Notes: generated by a model from the sequence alone, not told the origin. A stretch of DNA of 31,555 nucleotides from CAZGZD01 sp964530005 (GCA_964530005.1 CAZGZD010000011.1:1-31555), one strand, 5' to 3'. Positions 22,889-30,736 are shown, counted from the stretch's first letter. Numbers and translations: made by a program.

Positions 22889-23662
22889 ATGGCAAAAGCT
22901 AAAAATAAGAAAAAAAAGGTAATCCGTCGCGGTCATAGAATCAACCTCCTATCCGGTCTTGTGCTAGGAGCAGCCGCCTTCTTGGTTCTCATATCGGCAT
23001 TTGCGGTGCAGTCACCAAAAGACTTTACCTCCAGTGCTTCAGGTCCCCATGGCAAAATAGGACTCAACTGTCGGGCACGAAGAAAGGTGGAAAATATAAA
23101 AATTGGTGGAATTGAAGTCTCCTCCACAAGTAGCGCTGGATTAGTGACTATACCGGCTGGATCTCAAAAAATCGAGTGGGAATCGACAGATCCAGCAATT
23201 CAAGCATATGATGTGCTTATTACCAAAAAAGCAGCTTCAGAGTCTGCTCTATTTACAGCATACAATAGTGGCATCTCGCAAGACTTGGCACAGCGAGTTG
23301 CCGAACGTGGCCAAGGAGAAAATATCACCGTTGAAGCTATCAAAGTCGATGATTTTCAAGATGGAATTGATTTTGATTTTGAAAACGCACAACCAACAGG
23401 ATTCGATTACACAATTAAGTTTAGTCCGTGGGTCTGCGGAAATCGTAGAAAAGGGCAAGTCAAAAAAATTCGTGTCACAGTCGATCCCAATGCGCCTACG
23501 CCGGCGGTGTCCACGACACCGACAGGTTCTGCCTGTACTGAAGACGCTAAGATTTGTCCCGACGGGTCAGCGGTTGGACGAACAGGTCCCAACTGTACCT
23601 TCGCACCCTGCCCACCGACTCCGACCCGTAGGATTGAATGTGTTAGAGCCCCTTGTCCATAA
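22889..23662 (+). CDS. Membrane-anchored exported protein with CPDGS...APCP tail
   Basis: A 257-aa protein. A lysine-rich N-terminus (MAKAKNKKKKVIRRGHR) precedes one hydrophobic helix (about 18-42), so the rest is outside. The middle (~60-205) is beta-rich with two Cys that could pair and no catalytic motif. After a Thr/Pro linker (PTPAVSTTPTG) comes a Cys-rich segment: ACTEDAKICPDGSAVGRTGPNCTFAPCP, then a second partial copy of the ending (ECVRAPCP). From memory this 'CPDGSxVxRxGPNCxFAPCP' module occurs on many CPR exported proteins. Its binding partner is unknown. Possibly a cell-surface protein; no sortase motif is seen. Confidence 0.7.
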   Translation: MAKAKNKKKKVIRRGHRINLLSGLVLGAAAFLVLISAFAVQSPKDFTSSASGPHGKIGLNCRARRKVENIKIGGIEVSSTSSAGLVTIPAGSQKIEWESTDPAIQAYDVLITKKAASESALFTAYNSGISQDLAQRVAERGQGENITVEAIKVDDFQDGIDFDFENAQPTGFDYTIKFSPWVCGNRRKGQVKKIRVTVDPNAPTPAVSTTPTGSACTEDAKICPDGSAVGRTGPNCTFAPCPPTPTRRIECVRAPCP

Positions 23663-23723
23663 AAGCTCTTCAACTCCTTAGCTTGCAATCTTCACCAATT
23701 TTCCATACTATTATTCGTGTAGT

Positions 23724-25139
23724 ATGAATATCAAGCATGTCGTCGAAAGACGATTGATCATCACACTCATTGTCTGTCTTATTCTTATACCAGTTGCCAT
23801 ATGGTGGCTTAGATACGGCTCCAAAGCAGCGCCTGAGAAAGCCAATATTGTCATTGATTCGCGACAAATCGTGAGTCCTCTTTTTTTCAACTGGCAAGCA
23901 CTTGCACAGGGCGGAGAAGAAAAAGGTGTCCAGATGCTTGGCAATGTCATCCCGCAGACCCGCGAGCTTGAGCCCCGCTACATCCGACTAGACCATGTCT
24001 ATGATTTTTATGATGTGGTATCTCGCGATGGATCAGGAAACTTAAATCTCAATTTCAGCCGCCTCGATGCTACAGTCTGCGATATCTATGCTGCGGGAGC
24101 CAAGCCTTTCTTTGCTCTTGGTTATATGCCTCCCGTGATGTCTATAGACGGATCTCTCATCGGGCGCCCAGCAAACTGGAATGAGTGGAGTGTACTGGTT
24201 CAGCGCACAATAGAACATTATAGCGGGCAAAATACTGTGTTGTGCGGAGGTGCTGTATCTGGAAATAAGCTGGCTGATATCTATTATGAGGTGTGGAATG
24301 AGCCCGATCTTGAGACTTTTGGCAAATGGAGTCTATATGGGGGCGACAAAGACTATAAAGTCCTCTACTCCTATTCCTCATTTGGAGCCAAATCTGCTCG
24401 CAATGTCCGCAATTTTCACCTTGGTGGACCTGGTATCACCGCTGCATATCGCAATTGGTTCCAGGTATTTTTGCGCTACGTGGCAGATAATAATTTGAGA
24501 ATTGATTTTTTAAGCTGGCATCATTACACCAAAAGTCCGGATGATTTTATAGGTGATGTTCAAAACATCGACGACTGGATACCACGAGAAGATTTTGGCC
24601 GTTTCCACGCGCTTCCTAAAATCATTACTGAATGGGGATATGACTCGGAGCCCAATATCACAGCCCACACCTCAGTCGGCGCAGCGTATACTGTGGCGGC
24701 AGCCCGCAACCTTATAGATCAGAAGATCAAACTCGCCTTCAGCTTCGAAGTCAAAGATGGACCAGAGCCACGCTGGGGAATCTTGAGCTATCAGGGCGCC
24801 AAAAAACCTCGCTTTTTCGCGCTAAAAATGTTGAATTTGTTAGAAGGATATCGCCTCAAGATAGATGGAGAAGGTACGTATGTGCGAGCAATAGGAAGCA
24901 TATCTCCCAAAAAGATAGTTATTATTCTCACCAACTATGACCAAGAAGGCAACAATAATGAGCTTGTCCCCATCACCTTCACCAATCTTATTCCGGGCGA
25001 TTATAGACTCGCAATCAACTATCTCAGTGGTAGATCGATCACGGCCGGGACTATACGAGTCGCGCAAGATGGGGAGATTAAAAGAAGTGTACTTATGGCA
25101 CCCAACAATGTAGTTGCTCTTGAGCTCTTCAGGAAATAA
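23724..25139 (+). CDS. Membrane-anchored GH39-like glycoside hydrolase
   Basis: A 471-aa protein with one N-terminal membrane helix (residues 11-28) and an external (beta/alpha)8 domain. The acid/base motif 'YYEVWNEPD' (E193) and the nucleophile motif 'IITEWGYDSEP' (E303) are at the spacing of clan GH-A retaining enzymes; 'FFALGYMPP', 'WSVLVQRTIEHY' and 'FLSWHHYTKSPDD' favour GH39 (xylosidase/iduronidase type). Residues ~385-471 look like a beta-sandwich tail. It would hydrolyse a beta-linked sugar outside the membrane; the substrate is unknown. Catalytic residues are intact. A TACTAT/TATTAT -10 lies 9-12 nt before the ATG. Confidence 0.8.
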   Translation: MNIKHVVERRLIITLIVCLILIPVAIWWLRYGSKAAPEKANIVIDSRQIVSPLFFNWQALAQGGEEKGVQMLGNVIPQTRELEPRYIRLDHVYDFYDVVSRDGSGNLNLNFSRLDATVCDIYAAGAKPFFALGYMPPVMSIDGSLIGRPANWNEWSVLVQRTIEHYSGQNTVLCGGAVSGNKLADIYYEVWNEPDLETFGKWSLYGGDKDYKVLYSYSSFGAKSARNVRNFHLGGPGITAAYRNWFQVFLRYVADNNLRIDFLSWHHYTKSPDDFIGDVQNIDDWIPREDFGRFHALPKIITEWGYDSEPNITAHTSVGAAYTVAAARNLIDQKIKLAFSFEVKDGPEPRWGILSYQGAKKPRFFALKMLNLLEGYRLKIDGEGTYVRAIGSISPKKIVIILTNYDQEGNNNELVPITFTNLIPGDYRLAINYLSGRSITAGTIRVAQDGEIKRSVLMAPNNVVALELFRK

Positions 25140-25142
25140 AAA

Positions 25143-25322
25143 TTATTTTTTCAAATCTTTGCCCTTAGTCGCTTCTTTAAGCTGCATTAGACCTTCAGAC
25201 ACCATCTTATTGACATGAAGTTGCTGACGATAAAGATAATACTCTCCAGCCGCAAGAAGAACAAATGCAATAATTACTATATAAATGAATTTGTGAGTGT
25301 TCCCTTCTTCTAAATTTGTCAT
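25143..25322 (-). CDS. 59-aa single-span membrane protein
   Basis: A short gene read directly from the sequence. It begins MTNLEEGNTHKF, has one membrane helix (IYIVIIAFVLLAAGEYYLY), and ends with a charged, helical tail (QLHVNKMVSEGLMQLKEATKGKD). TATAGT ends 8 nt before the ATG, in line with the leaderless-type promoters elsewhere here. It converges on the GH39-like gene, with the two stops 3 nt apart. Family unknown. Confidence 0.6.
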   Translation of the reverse strand: MTNLEEGNTHKFIYIVIIAFVLLAAGEYYLYRQQLHVNKMVSEGLMQLKEATKGKDLKK

Positions 25323-25370
25323 ATAAATTTACTATAAAGGAACTCGTGCTCCTTTGTCAACTCCTAAATA

Positions 25371-25670
25371 CTACAATTCCGTCACATGAATACTGGGCGT
25401 TTGAGGTGGGTGGCTTAAAGCATCAGCGGTCTGCACACTCGCAGAAACTCCTGTTGTCGGTCTCAATACTCCAAGATTTAATAAGGCTTGATGAAAAGTA
25501 ATTACAAACAATCCGCTTGGTGTTAAGGTTCCATCTCGTTCTAACAAAGTGAATGGCCCGTCCCCAATAGCCCCTGCAAAATGAATTTCAGGGGGTTCTG
25601 GTCTAAAGGAAACTCTGTCTGGTCTTGGTCTACCCGCTCGTCTCGCTCTATCTGCTTCTTGATTTGCCAT
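25371..25670 (-). CDS. 99-aa hypothetical protein, Arg/Pro-rich N-terminus
   Basis: The N-terminal 30 residues are rich in Arg and Pro (ADRARRAGRPRPDR) and likely disordered; the middle has a short beta-like stretch (FTLLERDGTLTPSGLFVITF). No membrane segment, no recognised motif. Support for a real gene comes from an extended -10 (TGT TATAAT) ending exactly 6 nt before the ATG. It is flanked by unrelated small genes. Confidence 0.55.
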   Translation of the reverse strand: MANQEADRARRAGRPRPDRVSFRPEPPEIHFAGAIGDGPFTLLERDGTLTPSGLFVITFHQALLNLGVLRPTTGVSASVQTADALSHPPQTPSIHVTEL

Positions 25671-25676
25671 GTGAAG

Positions 25677-25685
25677 ATTATAACA
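25677..25685 (-). promoter_or_regulatory. Extended -10 of 99-aa gene, leaderless type
   Basis: Minus-strand TGT TATAAT ends 6 nt before the ATG at 25670; the main evidence that this orphan is a gene. Confidence 0.55.
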
Positions 25686-25711
25686 AAGATTTAATAAATT
25701 TCAATATCGCA

Positions 25712-25739
25712 TTGTCACAAAAGGCTATTATGATAGAAT
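25712..25739 (+). promoter_or_regulatory. Promoter of the mini-fumarase-like gene
   Basis: TTGTCA (25712-25717), 16-nt spacer, TAGAAT (25734-25739) preceded by TGA. The -10 ends 7 nt before the ATG, so the transcript should begin at or next to the start codon. Confidence 0.6.
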
Positions 25740-25746
25740 AGATCTC

Positions 25747-25914
25747 ATGCCAGCAAAACTCAGAATCGAAAAAGACTCCATGGGTGAAGTAAAAGCTCCT
25801 AAAAATCCCTCAAATATTCATAAAGAAGAAGCGAGCATCAAAGAAGCCGCTCTTTCACTTGGCATAAAAGATACTAACTTCGACCGCTGGATAAATCCAG
25901 CTAAAATGGTATAG
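25747..25914 (+). CDS. 55-aa mini-protein made of the two ends of class II fumarase/aspartase
   Basis: The short frame reads MPAKLRIEKDSMGEVKAP, which matches the conserved start of class II fumarases and aspartases (RIEKDxMGEVxVP), then jumps at about residue 20 to 'HKEEASIKEAALSLGIKDTNFDRWINPAKMV', which matches their extreme C-terminus (AHKEGxxLKEAAL...FDxWVxPxxMV). The roughly 400 residues between, with all catalytic residues, are absent. The simplest view is an internal in-frame deletion, so it cannot be an enzyme. Yet the frame is intact and the promoter looks good: TTGTCA, 16 nt, TAGAAT (25734-25739) with TGA before it, 7 nt to the ATG. It may be an expressed relic or a repurposed peptide. 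Confidence 0.65.
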   Translation: MPAKLRIEKDSMGEVKAPKNPSNIHKEEASIKEAALSLGIKDTNFDRWINPAKMV

Positions 25915-25925
25915 GAAAGAATATA

Positions 25926-26591
25926 CTATTGTGGAGTGGGAGACCTGTGTATTAATTTTTGCGCTATACGATAGGCTATACCAACAGGCAGACTTCTTTC
26001 TTCTTTCCATTCATTTGAGTTAACAAATGCCAAGTGAGGACTTTCTTCTCCTGGATTGAGAATACGCCCTATGTCGGGCTTATTATCTACAATGACAATT
26101 GCGCCTTTCGCAAAAAGTTGTGGATATTTTCCATCCGGCTTTACTCCGTCGCTTTTTAACGCTTCTTTTTGACCATCACTGAGCCAATTAGCCGTATCAA
26201 TAAAATCTACATATCTTTGGATTGCATCTTCATCAGACAATCCCTCCGGCCGCTTTACATTTTCCTCTCCTATTACAAGATCGGCAGTGTCTCCAACTGC
26301 CCTATCAACGTTTGCTCGTGGCCCTTTGCCGGTCCATGCGATGACAAACACATCGGGCACTTCCTCGCGGATCGCACGAATAGTCTCCTGCACATTGTCA
26401 TATGGAATTCTTTCGCCATCTGGATCTCCCTCGGCTGGAGCATAGATTGTATTCATTCCATTTAGTACCACAACTGGTCGCTCTCCAACTTTTGCTTGTA
26501 ATTCAGAAATTACTCTCTTATCGTACAAATAAAAGTCTCCAGATGAGATCTTTTCGCGAACTGGGGGTTTAATATCAACCGCTTCTGTCAT
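25926..26591 (-). CDS. Hypothetical protein, possibly a degenerate HAD-like fold
   Basis: About 221 residues from the internal ATG at 26591, chosen because an extended -10 (TGA TATACT) ends 7 nt before it. Strand-loop elements resemble a HAD-type Rossmann core: 'PVVVLNGMNTIY' (where a HAD would have D-x-D), 'VFVIAWTGKG' (in the position of the motif II Ser/Thr strand) and 'GAIVIVDNKPDIGRI' (like motif IV). The nucleophile Asp appears to be Asn, so phosphatase activity is doubtful. No membrane segment. The relation to HAD proteins is tentative and needs a structure-based comparison. Confidence 0.55.
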   Translation of the reverse strand: MTEAVDIKPPVREKISSGDFYLYDKRVISELQAKVGERPVVVLNGMNTIYAPAEGDPDGERIPYDNVQETIRAIREEVPDVFVIAWTGKGPRANVDRAVGDTADLVIGEENVKRPEGLSDEDAIQRYVDFIDTANWLSDGQKEALKSDGVKPDGKYPQLFAKGAIVIVDNKPDIGRILNPGEESPHLAFVNSNEWKEERSLPVGIAYRIAQKLIHRSPTPQ

Positions 26592-26598
26592 AATTTGG

Positions 26599-26607
26599 AG
26601 TATATCA
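26599..26607 (-). promoter_or_regulatory. Extended -10 that sets the start of the HAD-like gene
   Basis: Minus-strand TGA TATACT ends 7 nt before the ATG at 26591, favouring that start over the longer frame. Confidence 0.55.
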
Positions 26608-26717
26608 CTCACTATAAGATTAATCAATATCCACTCACTATCTTGAAAAGGAAGAGGAAATACTTGTGAGGTTTACTTGACAAGCTTACATAGAAATCTC
26701 TATAGTTATATATACAT

Positions 26718-28700
26718 ATGAATTCTCTATCAAGCTTTAAGCTCAGACTTTTAAAGCTCAAGTCTTTTTGGATCAATCTTTCACTCAGCGCCAAAGTATC
26801 CCTCGCGCTTATGGTACTACTACTTCTTATACTTCCCTCCGCATATATATTATCCATGAAGGGAATCAATCTATTTGGTCGTGCGAGTGAAATAAAAAAT
26901 ACGCCTCCACCTCAGCAGTTTAAGATTGAAGTAGAAGGAGGACGAGTAAATGCCACATGGCAAGCTCCACCTGAATCAAGGACAACCATTGTCGATTACA
27001 GATTCGAATATAAACCAGTAGGTTCACAAACATGGACTGTATACGATGATGGTGTATCAACGGCTACATCAGCATCAATTGATGTCAGTAATGTTCGAAA
27101 TCCTCTCGAGCTTCAGGCGCGAGTAAGTGCGATTGCCTCCAACGGATCAGTAAGCGCTCCATCCAATGAAGCCGTGTATTTTATTGGAGACTGGCCAAAA
27201 GTCACCGATTATGGCGCTACTCCCAATGATGACACTGATGATACTGTGGCACTTCAGAGGGCGATTGATGATATATCTGATAAAAAAATCAGAGAAGGAA
27301 AATCGGGAGTGTTGCTTGTACCTCCTGGTCGCTATCGCATCACCAAAATGTTATTTATGAAATCATTTGTCCGCTTCATAGGCACACCTGGTAAAAGTAT
27401 TATTGAGCATGTGGGTACAGACCCAAATGCAAAAACTCACATTCTCCTTGGAACTGCTCATCCATGGGCATATGGTGGTCAACCACTGGATTCTGAAGGA
27501 AGAAAGCAAACATTTACAAATTTCCCCGTTGAAGAGAGTGTCTGGAATAAAAACTCAAGCTCAATTACACTAAAAAATGCAGAAGATACACAACGACTTC
27601 AGACAGGTGAGATAATCTGTGTGAGGTCGAAAAAATATTTTCAGGTTGGTGATTATCAGCAACCTGACTTCGTCCAGTTTAATCGAATCAGAAAGATCGA
27701 AGGAAACAATATCCAACTTGCCGATCGCGCCCTCAATACTATCTCAGATCCTGTAGTCTGCAAAATTGAAGGTCGTAGTCCCTTTTATAGTTACGTGATG
27801 GGCCGGGATGTGAATTGGTATGCTGCACAGTGGGTAGAGTTGTCGGGCTTAATTTTTAAGGGTGGAGATATAGGTATAGGCGGAGGACTTTGCTATGTGT
27901 GTTTTGTAAAAAACATCAGGTTTGAAGACATGCCTTCTCCAATAATAGTAAATGCTTTGGTTAAAAATATATTCACTAATATTGACGCTGATTATTCAGG
28001 TCGTGCAGTTGAGATCAAAATGAGTTCATCTCAGTCTTCTTTTAGAAATCTTAACTTGAAATATTGGCCGATACCATGCACGCCGCCAAGCGAAAACACC
28101 AATTGTACACCACCCAATTTTCGAGAAGTCTGGGTTGTTGATATCGGCGAAAGATCGGTCGATATAACATTTAATAATCTTAAAATTGACGATACTGGTT
28201 CAAGCCGCTATAAAGCCCTTTTCTCAATAGGTGACGCAAAAGACGTCAGGCTACTCAACTCCAATATGGTGGGAACCGGTGGCGTCAGTCCAGAAGCAGC
28301 GCTTGAAATTCGGGGCAACTATAATTTGGGAGCAGAAGACCAACTGTTCCCAACAGAAAACTTTTGGTTTGAAAACAATAGTTTTGATCTCAGGAGTCCT
28401 GTTCGCCATATAGTTTTGTTGGGAGACAGAGTTAAAAGACAAAAGGCACCGTGGAAGATATCCAACATCCTCTTTAGAAATAATCGTTGGACTGGTATAC
28501 CGGCAACCTCAGGAGTCGGATACAATGCGAGGAATCAAATAAAGAACTGGTCTATCGTAAACGATAGGTTTGACACTGATGTGGCCAGTAAGATCAGAGT
28601 AGAAGAAGTTTGCTCCAGCGAAGTACCACGGACTAACTCTACCAACCTGCCTATTGAAACTATAAAAAGTCCCGCGTCATGCACAGAAGACCCAAGGTAG
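26718..28700 (+). CDS. Membrane-anchored FnIII plus pectate-lyase-like beta-helix protein
   Basis: A 660-aa protein. One N-terminal membrane helix (residues ~25-46) anchors it; residues ~62-155 are a fibronectin type III domain (FKIEVEGGRVNATWQAPP...VDYRFEYKPVG...LELQARVSAIASNGSVS). From ~160 a right-handed beta-helix begins with 'VTDYGATPNDDTDDTVALQRAID', the opening motif of pectate-lyase superfamily/GH28-like proteins, continuing with 'GVLLVPPGRYRITKMLFMKSFVRFIG'. Cys pairs (CYVCF, CTPPSENTNCTPP) suggest an extracellular location. No clear catalytic triad could be picked out, so it may bind or cut a polysaccharide. AT-rich -10 candidates lie within 11 nt of the start. Confidence 0.78.
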   Translation: MNSLSSFKLRLLKLKSFWINLSLSAKVSLALMVLLLLILPSAYILSMKGINLFGRASEIKNTPPPQQFKIEVEGGRVNATWQAPPESRTTIVDYRFEYKPVGSQTWTVYDDGVSTATSASIDVSNVRNPLELQARVSAIASNGSVSAPSNEAVYFIGDWPKVTDYGATPNDDTDDTVALQRAIDDISDKKIREGKSGVLLVPPGRYRITKMLFMKSFVRFIGTPGKSIIEHVGTDPNAKTHILLGTAHPWAYGGQPLDSEGRKQTFTNFPVEESVWNKNSSSITLKNAEDTQRLQTGEIICVRSKKYFQVGDYQQPDFVQFNRIRKIEGNNIQLADRALNTISDPVVCKIEGRSPFYSYVMGRDVNWYAAQWVELSGLIFKGGDIGIGGGLCYVCFVKNIRFEDMPSPIIVNALVKNIFTNIDADYSGRAVEIKMSSSQSSFRNLNLKYWPIPCTPPSENTNCTPPNFREVWVVDIGERSVDITFNNLKIDDTGSSRYKALFSIGDAKDVRLLNSNMVGTGGVSPEAALEIRGNYNLGAEDQLFPTENFWFENNSFDLRSPVRHIVLLGDRVKRQKAPWKISNILFRNNRWTGIPATSGVGYNARNQIKNWSIVNDRFDTDVASKIRVEEVCSSEVPRTNSTNLPIETIKSPASCTEDPR

Positions 28701-28739
28701 ATTTCTATCGACTAATTCAAAACAAACTCAACTTTTTAA

Positions 28740-29246
28740 ATGAAAATAGGTAAATATTTTGAGAGACCGCCTCGGGAAGCTATACACTTTGGGTGGGGAC
28801 ATGGCCAGTACCTTGACTATTGGTCACTCATTCACATCACAAGCGGCGTCATAATAGCCTCTCTTGCATCACTTTTTGGACTTACCTACTCTCAATCTTT
28901 AATATTTATACTCATACTTGCTGTGCTATATGAAGGTATCGAGCTTATAAATAATTATATTGAAAGCTGGACTAACGCAATCACAGATATTCTTCTTGGA
29001 GTGATCTCGGCAGCTGTCACTCTATCTCTTTTTACCCGTCACAACATCAATAATAATCAACAGGCATTGGTATTGGCCTTCGCAATACCGATAAACATCA
29101 CACTTCTTCACCTTGGTTGGCACACATACCTTAAAAGAAGGTCGAAGAAGAATAAGTCTCACAAGTACATCGAGCCCCTACTCAATGCCATCACAATTAT
29201 TGGAGCTTTAGCCGTAATAGGAACCTTGATTTACTCAAGAAATTGA
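28740..29246 (+). CDS. Integral membrane protein (about 4 TM), unknown
   Basis: A 168-aa protein with about four membrane segments (roughly 32-48, 54-70, 84-101, 109-126) and a fifth near the C-terminus. Conserved-looking polar positions sit in or next to helices: 'WSLIHITSGVIIA', 'VLYEGIELINN' and 'NAITDILLGVISAAV'. This H...EGIE...D-x-L-x-G pattern resembles VanZ/DUF2238-like families, where similar residues line a pocket, but I cannot assign one. It starts 39 nt after the beta-helix gene on the same strand, so the two may be co-transcribed. Confidence 0.7.
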   Translation: MKIGKYFERPPREAIHFGWGHGQYLDYWSLIHITSGVIIASLASLFGLTYSQSLIFILILAVLYEGIELINNYIESWTNAITDILLGVISAAVTLSLFTRHNINNNQQALVLAFAIPINITLLHLGWHTYLKRRSKKNKSHKYIEPLLNAITIIGALAVIGTLIYSRN

Positions 29247-29254
29247 TATAAATT

Positions 29255-29685
29255 TGGTGGAGATGCCGGGAATTGAACCCGGGTCCGAGAAAGCAATTTG
29301 AAAAATGTGTAGCTTGGGATAGTGTGTTTTGTACTTATTGCTCAAATCTGGTGACACACAAACCCTTATTTGAGCTGCCGATTAAAATACTTGAATAAAG
29401 AGGATAATCGGGATTCCTCAAAATCTGCAAACCTGGTTGGTTTGACCCCATATGCGTTGAACCAGATCGAAACCTCATACGGAGTGCTTAAAATAAATTA
29501 AGCAGCCAGAGCGAACTGAGTTTGAGCTGCAAAAGTCTGGCCAAGGCCAAAATTAGCAATCTCATCCAAAGCCGCTAAAGCTTTTTGCTTAAGCGAATTT
29601 GCTTTTAGCGTTTTCTATTTGACCCGATAGATGGGCCCAAGTCATTTATCAAAGAGCGATTTTCCCGTCGAAACCAGTCATCCCC
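29255..29685 (-). ncRNA. ssrA: tmRNA (ssrA) with a 34-residue tag
   Basis: The 5' end reads GGGGATGACTGGTTTCGACG, the standard tmRNA start, and pairs with the 3' end CATCTCC followed by ACCA; one G-U pair is included. A T arm (CCGGG-TTCAATT-CCCGG) precedes the 3' end. The tag frame resumes at GCA (29602) after TAAAA and reads ANSLKQKA...TQFALAA before TAA (29498-29500): 34 residues, ending in the ALAA degradation signal. About 430 nt with encoded CCA. It lies 13 nt downstream of smpB on the same strand, so the two are probably transcribed together. tmRNA with SmpB rescues stalled ribosomes and tags the nascent peptide. Confidence 0.95.
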
Positions 29686-29698
29686 ATGTTTTCAAAAG

Positions 29699-30151
29699 CT
29701 ATTTTCGTGCGCTATCTTTTATCTCTTTTTCGATCTCTCGTACCATGTCTCGAGCGCGCTCGTGCTTCTTCTTGGCAATCTCGTGCTTGCCCTTGGCAAG
29801 TGCCAGCTCGAGCTTGATACGACGCCCTTTATTATAACATGCGACAGGTACGATAGTCAATCTGCCCCCTTGCTTTTTCTTACTCTCTATCTTGAGAATC
29901 TCTCGCCTGTGGAGAAGCAGAGCGCGAGTGCGGCGAGGCTCATAATCACGAGGTACGGCATACTTGTAGATTGAGATCTCAGCATTTATAAGCTGAGGTA
30001 CCCCTCCCATAATTTTCACATAAGAATCCTCGAGGCGAATATTGCCCGCTCGCACTGACTTGACTTCAGCGCCGGTCAAAGATATACCCGCCTCATAGGT
30101 TGACACTGCCTGATACTCTCGATTAAAGAGCCTGTTTGCGATCCGTTTCAT
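29699..30151 (-). CDS. smpB: SsrA-binding protein SmpB
   Basis: A 150-aa protein of normal length. Family motifs in order: 'NREYQAVSTYEAGISLTGAEVKSVRAGNIRLEDSYV' (OB-fold core, with the E-x-x-x-x-G-I-x-L-x-G-x-E-V-K-S element), 'INAEISIYKYAV', 'YEPRRTRALLLHRREI' and a basic C-terminal tail (KGKHEIAKKKHERARDMVREIEKEIK) that would fold in the mRNA channel. It binds the tRNA-like end of tmRNA and delivers it to stalled ribosomes. Its RNA partner is encoded 13 nt downstream. An extended -10 (TGA TACAAT) ends 6 nt before the ATG, suggesting a leaderless mRNA. Confidence 0.97.
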   Translation of the reverse strand: MKRIANRLFNREYQAVSTYEAGISLTGAEVKSVRAGNIRLEDSYVKIMGGVPQLINAEISIYKYAVPRDYEPRRTRALLLHRREILKIESKKKQGGRLTIVPVACYNKGRRIKLELALAKGKHEIAKKKHERARDMVREIEKEIKDSARK

Positions 30152-30157
30152 CTCTTT

Positions 30158-30166
30158 ATTGTATCA
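30158..30166 (-). promoter_or_regulatory. Extended -10 of smpB-ssrA, leaderless type
   Basis: Minus-strand TGA TACAAT ends 6 nt before the smpB ATG. It probably also drives tmRNA, since no separate promoter fits in the 13-nt gap (it could lie inside smpB). Confidence 0.55.
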
Positions 30167-30177
30167 GACCAAGCTCA

Positions 30178-30603
30178 TTAGACCCACGCGGCTATGATCG
30201 CACTCATCGCAAGCAAAGACGCTAAGTAATACCCATTATCCAGCTTCCAGAGCTTCCAGTTCTTTTTGCCGGTCGGATCCCATACATAAGACGAAGCTGA
30301 TGTCGTGGCCACAAACCCAAGCCACACCCAGAATGCGCCTTGCAATCCTTCATATACTGTCTTTGTTTCAGCAAAGGCCAAGACATGCGCGAGCACGTAG
30401 GCGGTGATGAGTGCTTGAATAAGGCTTATGATCATCGGCTTCACCATATCTGAGCCTTTGGCCGACCCCATCACGCTTGCTGATACTCCGATAAGCTTGA
30501 GCCAGGCCTTGCCAAATAAAGGTCCATACCAAAAGAAGCCTATCGCGAATTGTGCGAGTGCAGCGACTATCACAGCTGCATTATTTACAACTACTGTTTG
30601 CAT
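30178..30603 (-). CDS. DUF1761 family membrane protein
   Basis: A 141-aa integral membrane protein with about four helices. DUF1761 features: N-terminal 'NNAAVIVAALAQFAIGFFWYGPLFGKAWLKLIG', then 'MIISLIQALITAYVLAHVLAF', 'GAFWVWLGFVATTSASSYVW' and 'GYYLASLLAMSAIIAAW'. Function unknown. Unlike most neighbours it has a strong Shine-Dalgarno (AAAGGAGGTGA, about 9 nt before the ATG). It is followed after 26 nt by smpB on the same strand, which has its own promoter. Confidence 0.85.
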   Translation of the reverse strand: MQTVVVNNAAVIVAALAQFAIGFFWYGPLFGKAWLKLIGVSASVMGSAKGSDMVKPMIISLIQALITAYVLAHVLAFAETKTVYEGLQGAFWVWLGFVATTSASSYVWDPTGKKNWKLWKLDNGYYLASLLAMSAIIAAWV

Positions 30604-30736
30604 GTATAAATCACCTCCTTTCGGTATATTTTCTGAAATTATAATACTCTTATAACATCCAATTGCAAGTAGATTAGTGCGAACGGACTGTTGTAGGGTT
30701 GTATTTAGTAACTTGTGCTTATATAATAGTTTCTAA

